Counted from the stretch's first letter, positions 26,782-36,476 are shown. The stretch: 64,000 bases of DNA from Terriglobia bacterium (GCA_020072815.1 JAIQGE010000005.1:124001-188000); one strand, 5' to 3'. The notes: generated from the sequence alone by a model not told the origin. Numbers and translations: made by a program.

Positions 26782-28968
26782 ATGTCACTTTCAGCCTGGT
26801 TGTATGCCATCGCCATTTTTCTGGGCAGCTCTCTGCTTTTTCTGGTCGAACCCATGGCCGGGAAGCGGCTCACTCCGCTTCTAGGAGGGTCCGCCGCCGT
26901 TTGGATCACCTGTCTGGTCTTCTTCCAGTCGGCGTTACTGCTGGGCTACCTGTGCGCGCACTGGATGGCCAGCCGGCTGCGGCCGCGCGTGCAGGCCCTG
27001 GTTTACATGGCGTTGCTGGCGGCCAGCCTGGCGCAGGCGATTTTCAATCTGCGTCCCAGCCTGCAGTCTTCCAGCGCGCATCCGGTGGCGAGCGTTTTCT
27101 GGCTCCTCAGCGTGCTGATTGGCTTGCCGTTTCTGACTCTTTCGGCGACCAACCCCCTGCTGCAATCCTGGTACGCGCGGGGTTTTGCGCGAAAAGCGAA
27201 CGCCGGCGAATCCGGCTCCGCCGTCACCCCGCCTTATCGTCTGTTTGCCTTGTCGAATTTCGGTTCTCTGCTGGGGCTGGTGGTGTATCCGTGGCTGATT
27301 GAGCCGCGTTTTACTTTGCACGCGCAGGCCGTGGCCTGGCTGGGCGGCTTTGTTGTCTTTGTTATCGTCTGCGGAACCATTCTTTGGAAGCTGGTTCGCG
27401 TTGCGGAGCTTCAGCCCGCCGCGCCGGTTGCATCGGCGACGGAAACGGCGTCCACGCCAGCGCCGTCCATGTCACCATCAGCCGCACCCAGTCTGGGTGA
27501 TCGCGCTCTGTGGGTGCTGCTCGCAGCGTGCGGATCGCTGATGCTCTGCGCGGTGACCAACCACATCAGCCAGAACATCGCCGCCATCCCGCTGATGTGG
27601 ATTTTGCCGCTCACCATCTACCTGCTTACGTTTGTGCTGGCGTTTAGCCCCAGGCAGCGTCCCTGGCGGCTGATGGCCATGCAGGTCCCCGGTCTGGGCG
27701 TGAGTGTTGCCCGCCTGATCATGCTCATTCTTCTGGCTGCGGCCGTCTTTTCCATGGGCTACGTGCTGTACAGCAAGACCCTGACCCTGCTGTTTCAGGT
27801 TTCCATCGCATTCTTTTGCCTGGCGCTGTTCATTGTTTGTTTGTTCTGCCATACCGAACTGCACCGGCTGCGTCCTGCGCCACGCTACGCGACTGCGTTT
27901 TATCTGCTGATTGCCGCCGGCGGGGCCTTGGGGTCCATTTATGTAGGCATTGTGGCGCCTGTGGTCTCTTCCGCCAACTACGAGCTGGTCTGCGGACTTG
28001 CCGTTACCACCCTGCTGGCGGTGCTGGTGAGCTGGCGGCTGCCGGTCGGCTGGCGCGTCTTCTGGTCGGCGGCCACGCTGGCGATGATCGCGGTGGTTTA
28101 CTTGCAGGTCCAGTACAACGGAAAGCACAGCATCGCCCAACTGCGGAACTTCTACGGTACCCTGCGCGTCACTGAATCCTTTAATCCGCCGGACACCGCA
28201 GCCACCCGCACGCTCATGAATGGGACCATCATTCACGGTCTGCAGATTTTTACCGACGAGCTGCGCCGCACGCCCACTTCCTATTACACGCACGATTCCG
28301 GCGTGGGCATTGCGATAGATAATTGCTGCGGAGAGCGGCGGCGCCGCATCGGAGTCATCGGTCTGGGAACAGGCACGGTGGCGGCTTACGGCCGCCCCGG
28401 GGACGTGATTCGTTTTTACGACATCAACCCGCAAGTGGAGCGGATCGCCCGCAGTCTGTTTTCTTATCTGCGCGAGTCCCAGGCTTCGATTGAAATCGTG
28501 ACCGGCGACGCGCGCGTGTCGCTGGCTGCTGAACCGCCGCAAAACTATGACGTGCTGATCGTGGACGCTTTTTCCGGCGACGCCATTCCCGTCCATCTGC
28601 TTACCCGGGAGGCGATTGCCCTCTACCGTCGCCATCTCAGTCCCGGGGGAATTCTGGCGGTCCACGTTTCCAACCGGTATCTGAATCTGGCACCGGTCGT
28701 GCTGCAGCAAGCTGAGGAAGCCGGACTACCGGCAACCGTGGTGGGTACGGAAGACCGCGAAGATCAAGGAGAAGGCGGGTATAGCTCGGATTGGGTCTTG
28801 GTCACCGCGAACCAGGCTTTCCTGGATCTGCCCGCGGTGACCGAAGGCGCGGAGGACATCGCCCCGTTGCCTGGGCTCCGCCTGTGGACCGACGACTACA
28901 ATAGCCTGCTCCCGCTGCTGAAGCTGGAGAAGTTCAAGTGGTACACGCGGGAGGAAAACGACGAGTAA
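26782..28968 (+). CDS. polytopic membrane protein fused to spermidine-synthase-like domain
   Basis: The 728-residue protein has about ten or more transmembrane helices in residues 1-450, including a motif typical of this group (LLFLVEPMAGKRLTPLLGGS), followed by a Rossmann methyltransferase/aminopropyltransferase domain (about 500-690: IGVIGLGTGTVAAYG, YDINPQVERIA, DVLIVDAFSGDAIPVHLLT). Fused MFS/spermidine-synthase-like proteins are frequent in Acidobacteria and Planctomycetes; their substrate is unknown. The SpeE fold does not guarantee aminopropyl transfer. ATG 26782 is chosen because the hydrophobic N-terminus starts there. Confidence 0.8.
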   Translation: MSLSAWLYAIAIFLGSSLLFLVEPMAGKRLTPLLGGSAAVWITCLVFFQSALLLGYLCAHWMASRLRPRVQALVYMALLAASLAQAIFNLRPSLQSSSAHPVASVFWLLSVLIGLPFLTLSATNPLLQSWYARGFARKANAGESGSAVTPPYRLFALSNFGSLLGLVVYPWLIEPRFTLHAQAVAWLGGFVVFVIVCGTILWKLVRVAELQPAAPVASATETASTPAPSMSPSAAPSLGDRALWVLLAACGSLMLCAVTNHISQNIAAIPLMWILPLTIYLLTFVLAFSPRQRPWRLMAMQVPGLGVSVARLIMLILLAAAVFSMGYVLYSKTLTLLFQVSIAFFCLALFIVCLFCHTELHRLRPAPRYATAFYLLIAAGGALGSIYVGIVAPVVSSANYELVCGLAVTTLLAVLVSWRLPVGWRVFWSAATLAMIAVVYLQVQYNGKHSIAQLRNFYGTLRVTESFNPPDTAATRTLMNGTIIHGLQIFTDELRRTPTSYYTHDSGVGIAIDNCCGERRRRIGVIGLGTGTVAAYGRPGDVIRFYDINPQVERIARSLFSYLRESQASIEIVTGDARVSLAAEPPQNYDVLIVDAFSGDAIPVHLLTREAIALYRRHLSPGGILAVHVSNRYLNLAPVVLQQAEEAGLPATVVGTEDREDQGEGGYSSDWVLVTANQAFLDLPAVTEGAEDIAPLPGLRLWTDDYNSLLPLLKLEKFKWYTREENDE

Positions 28969-29068
28969 GCGCCGTTTTCGCGGCGGCCGGGGCCCCTGAA
29001 TCTATTTTGACATCAAAGCATCTAACCCAAGTGAACGGACAACAACCTTTGCTTCACGGGGGCTGAAT

Positions 29069-29776
29069 ATGATCCAGGTTAGACGCGCCGACCAACGCGG
29101 CCACGCCAATCATGGCTGGCTGGACACTTACCATACGTTCTCATTCGCCAACTATTTTGATCCAGAGTTCATGGGGTTCCGCAGCCTGCGGGTGATCAAT
29201 GAAGACCGGGTCAAGCCGGGATACGGCTTTCCTACTCATCCGCACAACGACATGGAGATCATTACTTACGTGCTGGAAGGATCGCTGGAGCACAAAGACA
29301 GCATGGGGACGGGGTCGGTGATCCGCCCGGGCGACGTGCAGAAGATGAGCGCCGGCACCGGGGTGCGTCACAGCGAGTTCAACCACTCGGAAGACGACCC
29401 GGTGCACCTTTACCAGATATGGATTCTGCCGGAGAAGAAGGGCATCCAGCCCATGTATGAGCAGAAGGCCATTCCCGCGGAAGAGAAGAAAGGCAAGCTT
29501 CGCCTGGTGGCTTCACCGCGGGGCGGCAATGGAAGCAGCGCGGTCAAGCTGTACCAGAGCGTGGAGTTGTTCGCCACCGAACTGGACTCCGGCCAGTCTG
29601 TGGAGCATGAACTTGCCGCGGGACGCTACGCCTGGATCCAGGTGGCCCACGGTTCCGTGGAACTCAACGGCCAGGAATTGAAAGCCGGCGATGGAGCGGC
29701 GGTTTCGCAGGAGACGCGGCTTCAGATCACCGGAGCTTCGGCCAAGAGCGAAGTCCTGCTGTTTGATCTGGCATGA
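29069..29776 (+). CDS. pirin-family protein (YhhW-like quercetinase)
   Basis: A 235-residue bicupin of the pirin family, with all four metal ligands at the positions known for E. coli YhhW: His57 and His59 (THPHND), His101 and Glu103 (RHSEFNHS). YhhW opens quercetin with dioxygen in vitro; the physiological substrate of such bacterial pirins is unsettled. N-terminal hallmark residues (HGWLDTYHTFSFANYFDP) are intact, and the second cupin (about 130-235) lacks metal ligands, as usual. It is a cytosolic, single gene. Confidence 0.9.
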   Translation: MIQVRRADQRGHANHGWLDTYHTFSFANYFDPEFMGFRSLRVINEDRVKPGYGFPTHPHNDMEIITYVLEGSLEHKDSMGTGSVIRPGDVQKMSAGTGVRHSEFNHSEDDPVHLYQIWILPEKKGIQPMYEQKAIPAEEKKGKLRLVASPRGGNGSSAVKLYQSVELFATELDSGQSVEHELAAGRYAWIQVAHGSVELNGQELKAGDGAAVSQETRLQITGASAKSEVLLFDLA

Positions 29777-30043
29777 GCTAGCTGCCGGGAGCAGCCGCGA
29801 AGCAGGGCTGACGAAAAGCAAAAGGTCTTTCCGTTTCGGGAGGACCTCCTGCTTCGTCGGCAAGTGGGTTCAGCTTCGAGCGAACACAGCCGAGGGCGGC
29901 TGTGCCACACGAGCCCGGTCTGCGCTTGATTCGCGGCTTCGCCGCTTGCGCAGGCGGTTCCGGTTACTTTCGCCATTACCAGCGGCTCCAGTTGCTCGCG
30001 TCCTTGGTAACATACGGGCCAAATTGTGAGCATTGTGCATTAA

Positions 30044-30063
30044 CACCACAATATCTTGTGGTG
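30044..30063. promoter_or_regulatory. palindromic operator-like site upstream of the pilus cluster
   Basis: CACCACAA and TTGTGGTG form a perfect 8-bp inverted repeat around TATC. It lies about 100 bases upstream of a strong promoter. A second inverted repeat, GTACCA...TGGTAC (30095-30116), follows. The first resembles NrdR-box palindromes in its AT centre, but no ribonucleotide reductase gene is near. In the rest of 29777-30289 I see only this site, the second palindrome, the promoter and scattered low-complexity sequence. Confidence 0.35.
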
Positions 30064-30165
30064 CACTGGCCTTGGTGACCCGCCATTTTGAGATGTACCA
30101 GGCAGAAAAGTGGTACTAGCCCCAAAGATACACCGGAAACACGGGTAGAAACCGGAAGTTCCCTA

Positions 30166-30194
30166 TTGACCTCCTGAAGTAGGCCAGCTATAAC
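30166..30194 (+). promoter_or_regulatory. promoter for the HTH-pilMNOPQ cluster
   Basis: TTGACC (30166-30171), a 17-base spacer and TATAAC (30189-30194) give a strong sigma70-type promoter about 95 bases before the HTH gene start. Confidence 0.6.
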
Positions 30195-30289
30195 TCGCTT
30201 CGACCTGAAGTTTTCCCCCCCGAGAAGACAAAGGATTTATCCAAGGCCTGGGTGGAGCCCAAGAACCCACCGTGGAAAGGCTAACGCTT

Positions 30290-30526
30290 ATGGCGGCAGA
30301 CTCGCGTGAAGTGATGAACATTCGACAGGCTTCGCAGTATCTGGGAGTCAGTGCGGACACGCTGTACAAGTACGTGACCGAGGAAAAGATCCCTGCCTTC
30401 AAACTCGGGAACCGCTGGAAATTCAAGAAAACCATTCTGGACCAATGGATGGAACAGAAGAGCACCATGAACATGAGCGGCGCCAAGAAGAAACCAAAAG
30501 GCGCCAAAGCGGCGGGCGGACGATAA
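30290..30526 (+). CDS. small excisionase-type (MerR-like) helix-turn-helix DNA-binding protein
   Basis: The 78-residue protein contains a complete HTH_17 motif: MNIRQASQYLGVSADTLYKYV then IPAFKLGNRWKFKKTILDQWM, followed by a Lys-rich tail (KKKPKGAKAAGGR). Such domains bind DNA as excisionases or as small developmental regulators of the BldC type. ATG 30290 has AAAGG at a good distance; an upstream GTG (30272) is less likely. With no integrase nearby and pilM 40 bases downstream, I infer a regulator of the pilus genes rather than a phage excisionase. Confidence 0.8.
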   Translation: MAADSREVMNIRQASQYLGVSADTLYKYVTEEKIPAFKLGNRWKFKKTILDQWMEQKSTMNMSGAKKKPKGAKAAGGR

Positions 30527-30566
30527 GGTCCAGGATCCCAGGCAGAGTGAGAACAAGGCGGACAGC

Positions 30567-31619
30567 ATGTTTGGTTCAGGAAAATCAATCGTAGGGTTGG
30601 ACATCGGCTCCAGTTCCATCAAGGCCATTGAGTTGAAGCGCTCCAAGGGCGAGATCGTGGTGTCCCACCTGGGCGTGGAGCCGCTGGCCAGCGACATCGT
30701 GGTGGACTCCATGATCGTGGATTCGGGCAGCGTTTCCAGCGCGATCAGCAAAATCTTCGCCGACCACAACATCAAGACCAAGAACGTGGCCACGTCCGTC
30801 AGCGGGCACTCGGTGATTGTAAAGAAGATCAACGTGAACCCCATGAGCGAAGCGGAACTGGCGGAGAGCATCACCACGGAAGCCGCCCAGCATATTCCCT
30901 TTGACATTGCTGACGTGAACGTGGACTTTGACATCCTGAACCCGGAAGATACCGGCCCGCAGATGGACGTGCTGCTGGTGGCCGTGAAAAAAGACAAGAT
31001 CCTGAATTACACCAACGTGCTCTCGCTGGCCGGCAAAGCTCCGGCCATCGTGGACATTGACGCTTTCGCGCTGCAGAACTGCTACGAATACAACTACCAG
31101 CCCTCCCCCAACTCCACCGTGGCCCTGCTGAACCTGGGGGCCAGCGTGATGAACATCAACATCGTCAAAGGGACCACGCCGCTGTTCACGCGCGACGTGA
31201 GCGTGGGCGGCAACCAGTACACCGATTCGCTGCAGAAAGAACTGGACCTGAGCTTTGACGACGCCGAAGCGCTCAAGCTGGGCAAGAAAGTGGGGACGGT
31301 CAGCGAAGACGCCAAGCAGCCGATCCTGCAACAAGTAACGGAAATCATCGTGCTTGAAATCCAGAAGACGTTTGACTTCTTCCGGGCCACGGCTTCGGGC
31401 GAGCACATTGAGCGCATTTTCATTGCCGGCGGTTCATCCAAGGTGCCGGGGCTGGTGGAGGCCCTGCGCCAGGAATTCTCGCTGCCGGTGGAGATCCTGA
31501 ACCCGTTCCAGAGAATTATGCCGCCCATGGACGCCATGGAGAACGAAACCCTGGAACAGAACCCGGGACAGCTCGCAGTGGCTGTGGGTTTGGCCCTCAG
31601 GAGCTTTGAGAACCTATGA
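30567..31619 (+). CDS. pilM: type IV pilus inner-membrane platform protein PilM
   Basis: The 350-residue actin-like ATPase shows LDIGSSSIKAIELKR at the N-terminus (phosphate-1 loop), LNLGASVMNINIV in the middle and IFIAGGSSKVPGLVEAL near the end. PilM sits on the cytoplasmic face of the inner membrane and binds the N-terminal peptide of PilN. The stop overlaps the pilN start (ATGA), and the gene order M-N-O-P-Q is the canonical one, which secures the call. Confidence 0.95.
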   Translation: MFGSGKSIVGLDIGSSSIKAIELKRSKGEIVVSHLGVEPLASDIVVDSMIVDSGSVSSAISKIFADHNIKTKNVATSVSGHSVIVKKINVNPMSEAELAESITTEAAQHIPFDIADVNVDFDILNPEDTGPQMDVLLVAVKKDKILNYTNVLSLAGKAPAIVDIDAFALQNCYEYNYQPSPNSTVALLNLGASVMNINIVKGTTPLFTRDVSVGGNQYTDSLQKELDLSFDDAEALKLGKKVGTVSEDAKQPILQQVTEIIVLEIQKTFDFFRATASGEHIERIFIAGGSSKVPGLVEALRQEFSLPVEILNPFQRIMPPMDAMENETLEQNPGQLAVAVGLALRSFENL

Positions 31620-32221
31620 TTCGCATCAACCTGCTCGGAACACCGCGAAAAACACGAGGGGGCAAACGTCCCTCAGCGCCCTCCATGCCGGGAGAAGGCT
31701 CCAGCACGATTGTGATGGTGATCGCTTTCCTGGGGCTGCTGGCGGTTGGAATCGGAGGTTCGTACTGGTATTACGTGCGCGTAGAACGCCCCAAGCTGAA
31801 CAAAGACCTGGAATTCGCGCTGGCTGAGAACCGGCGTTTGGCGGACGTGAAAGTGAAATACGAAGCCAGCCAAAGAAAAGCCGACATGTTCAAACGGCGG
31901 CTGAAAGTGATTGACGATCTGAAAGAGGCCCAGAAAGGGCCGTTTGAGATGCTCAACCGGATCGCGGACACGGTCAACAGGACGGACGCCGTGTGGCTGG
32001 AAGCCATGACCGATGACGGCCGGAGCATTGACTTTACCGGGATGGCGCTCAGCGCCGATGCGGTGGCCGACTTGATGGCCAACTTGAGAAAGAGCGGGGC
32101 GTTCAAGTCCGTGGAGATCAAGGAAACCGCGCAGGACACCGCGGTGAAAGAGCTGCAGGCATTCAAGTTTGAGTTGATTTGCGAAAAGGCATTGACAGGA
32201 AAGATACAGAAGGAATCTTAA
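31616..32221 (+). CDS. pilN: type IV pilus assembly protein PilN
   Basis: The 201-residue bitopic protein begins with the conserved PilM-binding peptide MIRINLLGTPRK, then a transmembrane helix (about 30-52), a coiled coil and a ferredoxin-like periplasmic domain (about 115-195). It forms a heterodimer with PilO that links PilM in the cytoplasm to PilP and the secretin. It overlaps pilM by four bases and is 30 bases before pilO. Confidence 0.93.
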   Translation: MIRINLLGTPRKTRGGKRPSAPSMPGEGSSTIVMVIAFLGLLAVGIGGSYWYYVRVERPKLNKDLEFALAENRRLADVKVKYEASQRKADMFKRRLKVIDDLKEAQKGPFEMLNRIADTVNRTDAVWLEAMTDDGRSIDFTGMALSADAVADLMANLRKSGAFKSVEIKETAQDTAVKELQAFKFELICEKALTGKIQKES

Positions 32222-32251
32222 CGTAAGCGGCGGTTGGGGACGGTTGAGCTT

Positions 32252-32920
32252 ATGGCGAAATTCAATGAAATGTCGTTTGGCGCACGATTCGGCATCATGG
32301 TGCTGGTGGTGGCGATTGCGGCTGCGGTCTACTGGTACGCCTTTCTGAATGGCGAGGTGCAGGCCAACCAGGCGCTCAAGACCAGAATCGCAGACAAGAA
32401 CCGGGAAAACGCCCAGCTCCGGGAGTTTGAGCCCAAGCTGCAAGAGCTGAACCGGCAAATGGCCATCCTGCAGCAGCAAATGGAAATCCAGAAGAAGATT
32501 GTGCCGGACGAGAAAGACGCGGACCAGTTTATCCGCCTGCTGCACGATACAGCGGCGACTTCAGGCATTGAGATCCGCCGTTACACGGCGCTGCCGATCG
32601 CCAACAAAGAGTTCTACAGTGAAGTGCCGTTTTCCATTGATGTTGACGGGCCCTATTATTCGGTCTTGAACTTCTTCCAGCGGGTTTCCGAGCTGGAGCG
32701 CATCATCAACATTGACAATCTGCAGATGGCCAACACCAAAAACTCCAACGCGGCGAAGGTGAAAAACACCTATACCTACGCGCAGGGGGAAACGGTGGTA
32801 GCCAGCTGCACAGCAACCACGTTTTACAGTCACGAGCCGGAGCCTCCGGCGCCGGCCGGGCCGGTTCGTCCGGGACAGCCGCCAGCAGCGGCCGCACCGG
32901 TACAGCCCAGGCCGAATTGA
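32252..32920 (+). CDS. pilO: type IV pilus assembly protein PilO
   Basis: A 222-residue bitopic protein: short cytoplasmic N-terminus (MAKFNEMSFGARFG), transmembrane helix (about 15-33), coiled coil (about 38-85) and a periplasmic domain with IRRYTALP, DGPYYSVLNFFQRVSELERIINI. A Pro/Ala-rich tail ends the protein. ATG 32252 is preferred over the in-frame TTG 32234, which would add six residues. It pairs with PilN in the alignment complex. Confidence 0.92.
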   Translation: MAKFNEMSFGARFGIMVLVVAIAAAVYWYAFLNGEVQANQALKTRIADKNRENAQLREFEPKLQELNRQMAILQQQMEIQKKIVPDEKDADQFIRLLHDTAATSGIEIRRYTALPIANKEFYSEVPFSIDVDGPYYSVLNFFQRVSELERIINIDNLQMANTKNSNAAKVKNTYTYAQGETVVASCTATTFYSHEPEPPAPAGPVRPGQPPAAAAPVQPRPN

Positions 32921-32949
32921 GCTCGATGATGAAGCCAGGGGAACTTAAG

Positions 32950-33762
32950 ATGAAGCTGATTCAAATTCTCGCGCTAACGGCAGCCATGGCGACAATGGCC
33001 ACGGCGCAGAATGCCGGCAAGTCGCCGGCCCCGGCCGCGACGCCCGTCAAATCGCCGGCCGCTGCCGCCGGTAAACCGCAGCCTGCGGGGCAGCCCCCGG
33101 CATCCAAGAAGCCGGCGGCCAGCGCACCCGCTGGCGCCGCCAAGGGCGCAGCGGCAAAACCGGCCGCCACTCCTGCCACGGCAGGCAAGCCGGCGGGTAC
33201 AGCTCCAGCAGCAAGCAAGACCGGCCCGGCGCCGCAGATCGTCGCCAAACCGTCACCGGTTCCGGCGACAAAAGCCGGGAAGAAGCCGGCCATCGTAGCC
33301 ACCGCCCCGGCGAAGAAGAAGAAATCCGCAAAGGGACAGACCGCGGCCACCAAGAAGCCCGCGACCGGACAACCCAAGGTGGCGGAAACGGCGCAGCCGG
33401 AGAAGAAGAAGCCGGCCCAGAGGTTGATGGGCGCGGCGGGGCGCCGCGATCCGTTCGTCAGCCCGATCCGCGGCATCGAAGGTCCGCGGGGGCCACTGCC
33501 CGGCTGCAACACGGGCAAGCGCTGCTTGAACATTCCTGAGCTGGTCCTGCGCGGGACCGTGCGCGACATCAGCGGGAAGATGCTGGCGGTGGTCTCCAAC
33601 AGCGTGCAGAAAACTTATACGCTGCGGGAAAACGACCAGGTTTTCAACGGAAGCGTGGAAAAGATCACTAGTGATTCCATTGTTTTTCGCGAGTTTGTGA
33701 AAGACGCGCTGGGCCGTGAGACGGCGCGTGAAGTGGTAAAGAAGATGACCCCGCCTTCGTAG
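32950..33762 (+). CDS. pilP: type IV pilus assembly protein PilP with Ala/Pro/Lys-rich spacer
   Basis: Starting at ATG 32950 (GGGGAA upstream), the 270-residue product has a cleavable-type signal peptide (MKLIQILALTAAMATMATAQ), a ~130-residue low-complexity Ala/Pro/Lys stretch, and the C-terminal PilP domain (about 155-270: GRRDPFVSP, LVLRGTVRDISGKMLAVV, YTLRENDQVFNGSVEKI). PilP bridges the PilNO complex to the PilQ secretin. The N-terminal Cys of classical PilP lipoproteins is not seen. In-frame ATGs at 32926 and 32929 are alternatives. Confidence 0.88.
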   Translation: MKLIQILALTAAMATMATAQNAGKSPAPAATPVKSPAAAAGKPQPAGQPPASKKPAASAPAGAAKGAAAKPAATPATAGKPAGTAPAASKTGPAPQIVAKPSPVPATKAGKKPAIVATAPAKKKKSAKGQTAATKKPATGQPKVAETAQPEKKKPAQRLMGAAGRRDPFVSPIRGIEGPRGPLPGCNTGKRCLNIPELVLRGTVRDISGKMLAVVSNSVQKTYTLRENDQVFNGSVEKITSDSIVFREFVKDALGRETAREVVKKMTPPS

Positions 33763-33965
33763 GCGAGGGCCAGATGATATTCGATCAAGATGCGGCGAAA
33801 ACATTGACGGGCCGAACAAGTTTTGGGAGCACAGGAAAGTGATTACAAAGGCGTCATACATGAATCGTTCATTATCAGCGACAGCGGCCCACGGCGTTGG
33901 CAAGACGTCCGGGAAGGCCGCGCACGCCCAGCGAAACTGTGATCGTTGCCGTAGGGAGACAAAAG

Positions 33966-36458
33966 ATGAGGCTTAAGAAACTGCTAGGAATCGTTACGTT
34001 GGCCATCGCGACCACCGCCGTGGCGTCAGCATCCGTGGCGCAACTGTCGGGAATCCTGGTGAAGGGCCGCGACAGCGCCGGTGTGGTCACCATCATGGCC
34101 AGCGGGACGTTTACTCATACCGAGTATCGCCCTGCCGACAACCTGATGCTGGTGGACCTGGCGGGAGTTTCCATGCCGCGTCCGGACCCGCGAGCCCATG
34201 CGGTCTTCGCTCCCGGAGTGCGCTCCTATCGCGTGTCAACCTACCGCAGTGGAAGCGGCGCGGAAGTAGTGCGCGTGGAGTTGAGTCTGGTGTCCGGCGC
34301 CAAGGCGTCCGTGGTTGACGTGGAAGGCGGCGTGGAGGTGCGGGTGACCGGCGCTCCTGCCGTGGTCCCCTCGAAGCAGGACATTGAAGCGGCTTCTCAC
34401 GCGCCGGCCCCGGTTGGCTTCCATGCCTCGTCGCGTCGCGCGGCCATCACGCGCGTGCAAGGCATCTCCGTGGTCCGCGCCGGCGACGGCCTGAACGTGG
34501 AGATTACCGGCAGCGGTCCCATGACCGCCAGCACCATGAAGTTGAAATCGCCAGATCGCCTGGTGGTGGACATCCCCAACGCGCTGCTGGAAGGCCGGCC
34601 GCGGGACATCTCGGTCAATTCCCACGACGTGAAGGCAGTCCGCGCGGCGCGCTATCAAGATGCGCCCCCGGCCACGCGTGTGGTTGTGGACCTGGCAGCG
34701 ATGCATGACTTTGAAGTAGTGCCGCAGGGCAACAAGCTGGTGGTCCGGATGAAAGATGCCGGCAACCATGCCCAGCCCGCGACCCAGGCTGCGGTGGCAA
34801 CCGCCGCTGTGAAGCCCGCACAACTGAATACATTGGCCGCGATTGAAACGCCCGCTGCCGCAACTGCGCCCACCAACCCGTCACTCAGCAACCAGGGGCA
34901 GGCTCCGGATGTGGTCTTCTCCAACCCAGTTTTTACCGGCAAACCAGCCACAAAGACTGCCACGCCGGAGAAAATGCAAGAAGCCATGGTGGAAGCCCGG
35001 CCGTCGCGAGCTGACGTAGCTGCTTCGCGCTTCGCACAGCTTCAATCCAAAGTGCCCAGCACCAACGAACCTCCATTCCCGGCCAGCGCAAGCCTGTCCG
35101 CGCCGCCGGCCATGATCAACGCGGCCTTGCAAAATCAACAGGCACAACCGGGCTCCGGAGGGGGAAGCAGCACGGTGGGCAACTGCACCACCGGCCGCTA
35201 CACCGGCGAGCCGATTGGCATGAACTTCAAAGACCTGGACCTGAAGGATTTCTTCCGGGTCATCCACGAAATCAGCGGCTTGAATGTGGTGCTGGACCCG
35301 GCGGTCAAAGGCAGCGTCACGCTCGTGATCGACGACGTGCCCTGGGACCAGGCCCTGGCCATTGTGCTGCACAACAACGGTCTGGAATGTCAACTGCAAG
35401 GTAACGTTCTGCGTATTGCCACGCTGGAAACCATGAAGACGGAAGCCGACGCGCGGCGCGCCCAGCAGGAAGCCCAGGCGCTGGCGGTCCCCAAAGAGAG
35501 GATCACCCGCTACCTGAGCTATGGCCAGGCCAAAGACGCGGTCACCATCGTCAAGAAGTTCCTCTCCACGCGCGGCGACGTGGTTGCCGATCAGCGCAGC
35601 AACGCGCTGATTATTGAAGATATCCCGCTGTATCTGGAAAAGATTGATCCGCTGCTTAAGACGCTTGATCGCAAGACTCCGGAAGTTGAAATTGAAGCGC
35701 GCGTGGTGGCGTCCACCCGGACGTTTGCCCGCGACATCGGCACCCAACTGGGCGCCGGCTTTGGTTCCGGCCACAGCGCCGTAGGCGGCGCAACGGCCAA
35801 TAGCCCGATTGCCGTGACCTTGCCGACCGGCGTGGTCCCGCGTTTCATTACCGGCGCGAACGATGCCACCAGCATTCCGCTGTTCTCTGATTTGGGCGCA
35901 ACCGGTCCCAGCAGCGGCATTGAATTCACCACCGCCACGGCTGGCTTCCGCCTGGACTTTATTCTGACCATGGCGGAGAGCCGCGGCCTGCTGAAAGTGC
36001 TGTCGCGTCCGCACATCACCACTTTTAACAACATCAAGGCGCTGATTCGCCAGGGCACGCGCGTGCCGGTGGTTACCGCCGCGCAGTTGGGTGGTCCGCC
36101 TACGGTGCAGTACATTGACGCGTTCCTGCGCCTGACGGTCACCCCGCAGATCACCGCGGAGAACACCATCTTCCTTGACGTGGACGTGGAAAACACCGTG
36201 GCTGATACCACCAGCATTACCGGTTCGCAGGTGAACCCCACGCTGGATACGCAACAAGCCACCACGCAGGTGCTGGTTGCCGACGGCGGCACGGTGGTCA
36301 TCGGCGGCGTGGTGCAGACGCAGAACAACCTGGCCATTGCGCAGGTCCCGCTGCTGGGCAGCATTCCGATCCTGGGCAACCTGTTCAAACATCAATCGGT
36401 GAAAACCTCAACGCAGGAGCTGATCTTCTTCATCACGCCGAAGATCATTCAAACCTAA
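33966..36458 (+). CDS. pilQ: type IV pilus secretin PilQ
   Basis: From ATG 33966 (GGGAGA upstream) the 830-residue protein has a signal peptide (1-24), two AMIN peptidoglycan-binding domains (about 27-130 and 160-260), a low-complexity spacer (about 265-405), an STN/N0 domain (about 418-490: MNFKDLDLKDFFRVIHEISG), an N1 domain (LSYGQAKDAVTIVKKFL) and the secretin barrel (about 575-830) ending in PLLGSIPILGNLFKH and ELIFFITPKII. It forms the outer-membrane gate for pili, so the organism has an outer membrane. A terminator follows. Confidence 0.95.
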   Translation: MRLKKLLGIVTLAIATTAVASASVAQLSGILVKGRDSAGVVTIMASGTFTHTEYRPADNLMLVDLAGVSMPRPDPRAHAVFAPGVRSYRVSTYRSGSGAEVVRVELSLVSGAKASVVDVEGGVEVRVTGAPAVVPSKQDIEAASHAPAPVGFHASSRRAAITRVQGISVVRAGDGLNVEITGSGPMTASTMKLKSPDRLVVDIPNALLEGRPRDISVNSHDVKAVRAARYQDAPPATRVVVDLAAMHDFEVVPQGNKLVVRMKDAGNHAQPATQAAVATAAVKPAQLNTLAAIETPAAATAPTNPSLSNQGQAPDVVFSNPVFTGKPATKTATPEKMQEAMVEARPSRADVAASRFAQLQSKVPSTNEPPFPASASLSAPPAMINAALQNQQAQPGSGGGSSTVGNCTTGRYTGEPIGMNFKDLDLKDFFRVIHEISGLNVVLDPAVKGSVTLVIDDVPWDQALAIVLHNNGLECQLQGNVLRIATLETMKTEADARRAQQEAQALAVPKERITRYLSYGQAKDAVTIVKKFLSTRGDVVADQRSNALIIEDIPLYLEKIDPLLKTLDRKTPEVEIEARVVASTRTFARDIGTQLGAGFGSGHSAVGGATANSPIAVTLPTGVVPRFITGANDATSIPLFSDLGATGPSSGIEFTTATAGFRLDFILTMAESRGLLKVLSRPHITTFNNIKALIRQGTRVPVVTAAQLGGPPTVQYIDAFLRLTVTPQITAENTIFLDVDVENTVADTTSITGSQVNPTLDTQQATTQVLVADGGTVVIGGVVQTQNNLAIAQVPLLGSIPILGNLFKHQSVKTSTQELIFFITPKIIQT

Positions 36459-36476
36459 ACCCTGTTTGCGCATGTG

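Noticed and set aside
30044-30063. NrdR box
   Set aside because: The palindrome resembles one, but no ribonucleotide reductase or nrdR gene is nearby and the second spaced box is missing.
30290-30526. Phage excisionase marking a prophage or integrative element
   Set aside because: No integrase, attachment-site repeats or phage genes are near, and the gene is linked to pilMNOPQ.
34881-36395. 504-residue reading frame on the minus strand opposite pilQ
   Set aside because: Composition (Arg/His/Gln/Gly-rich) and exact overlap with pilQ indicate a shadow frame.
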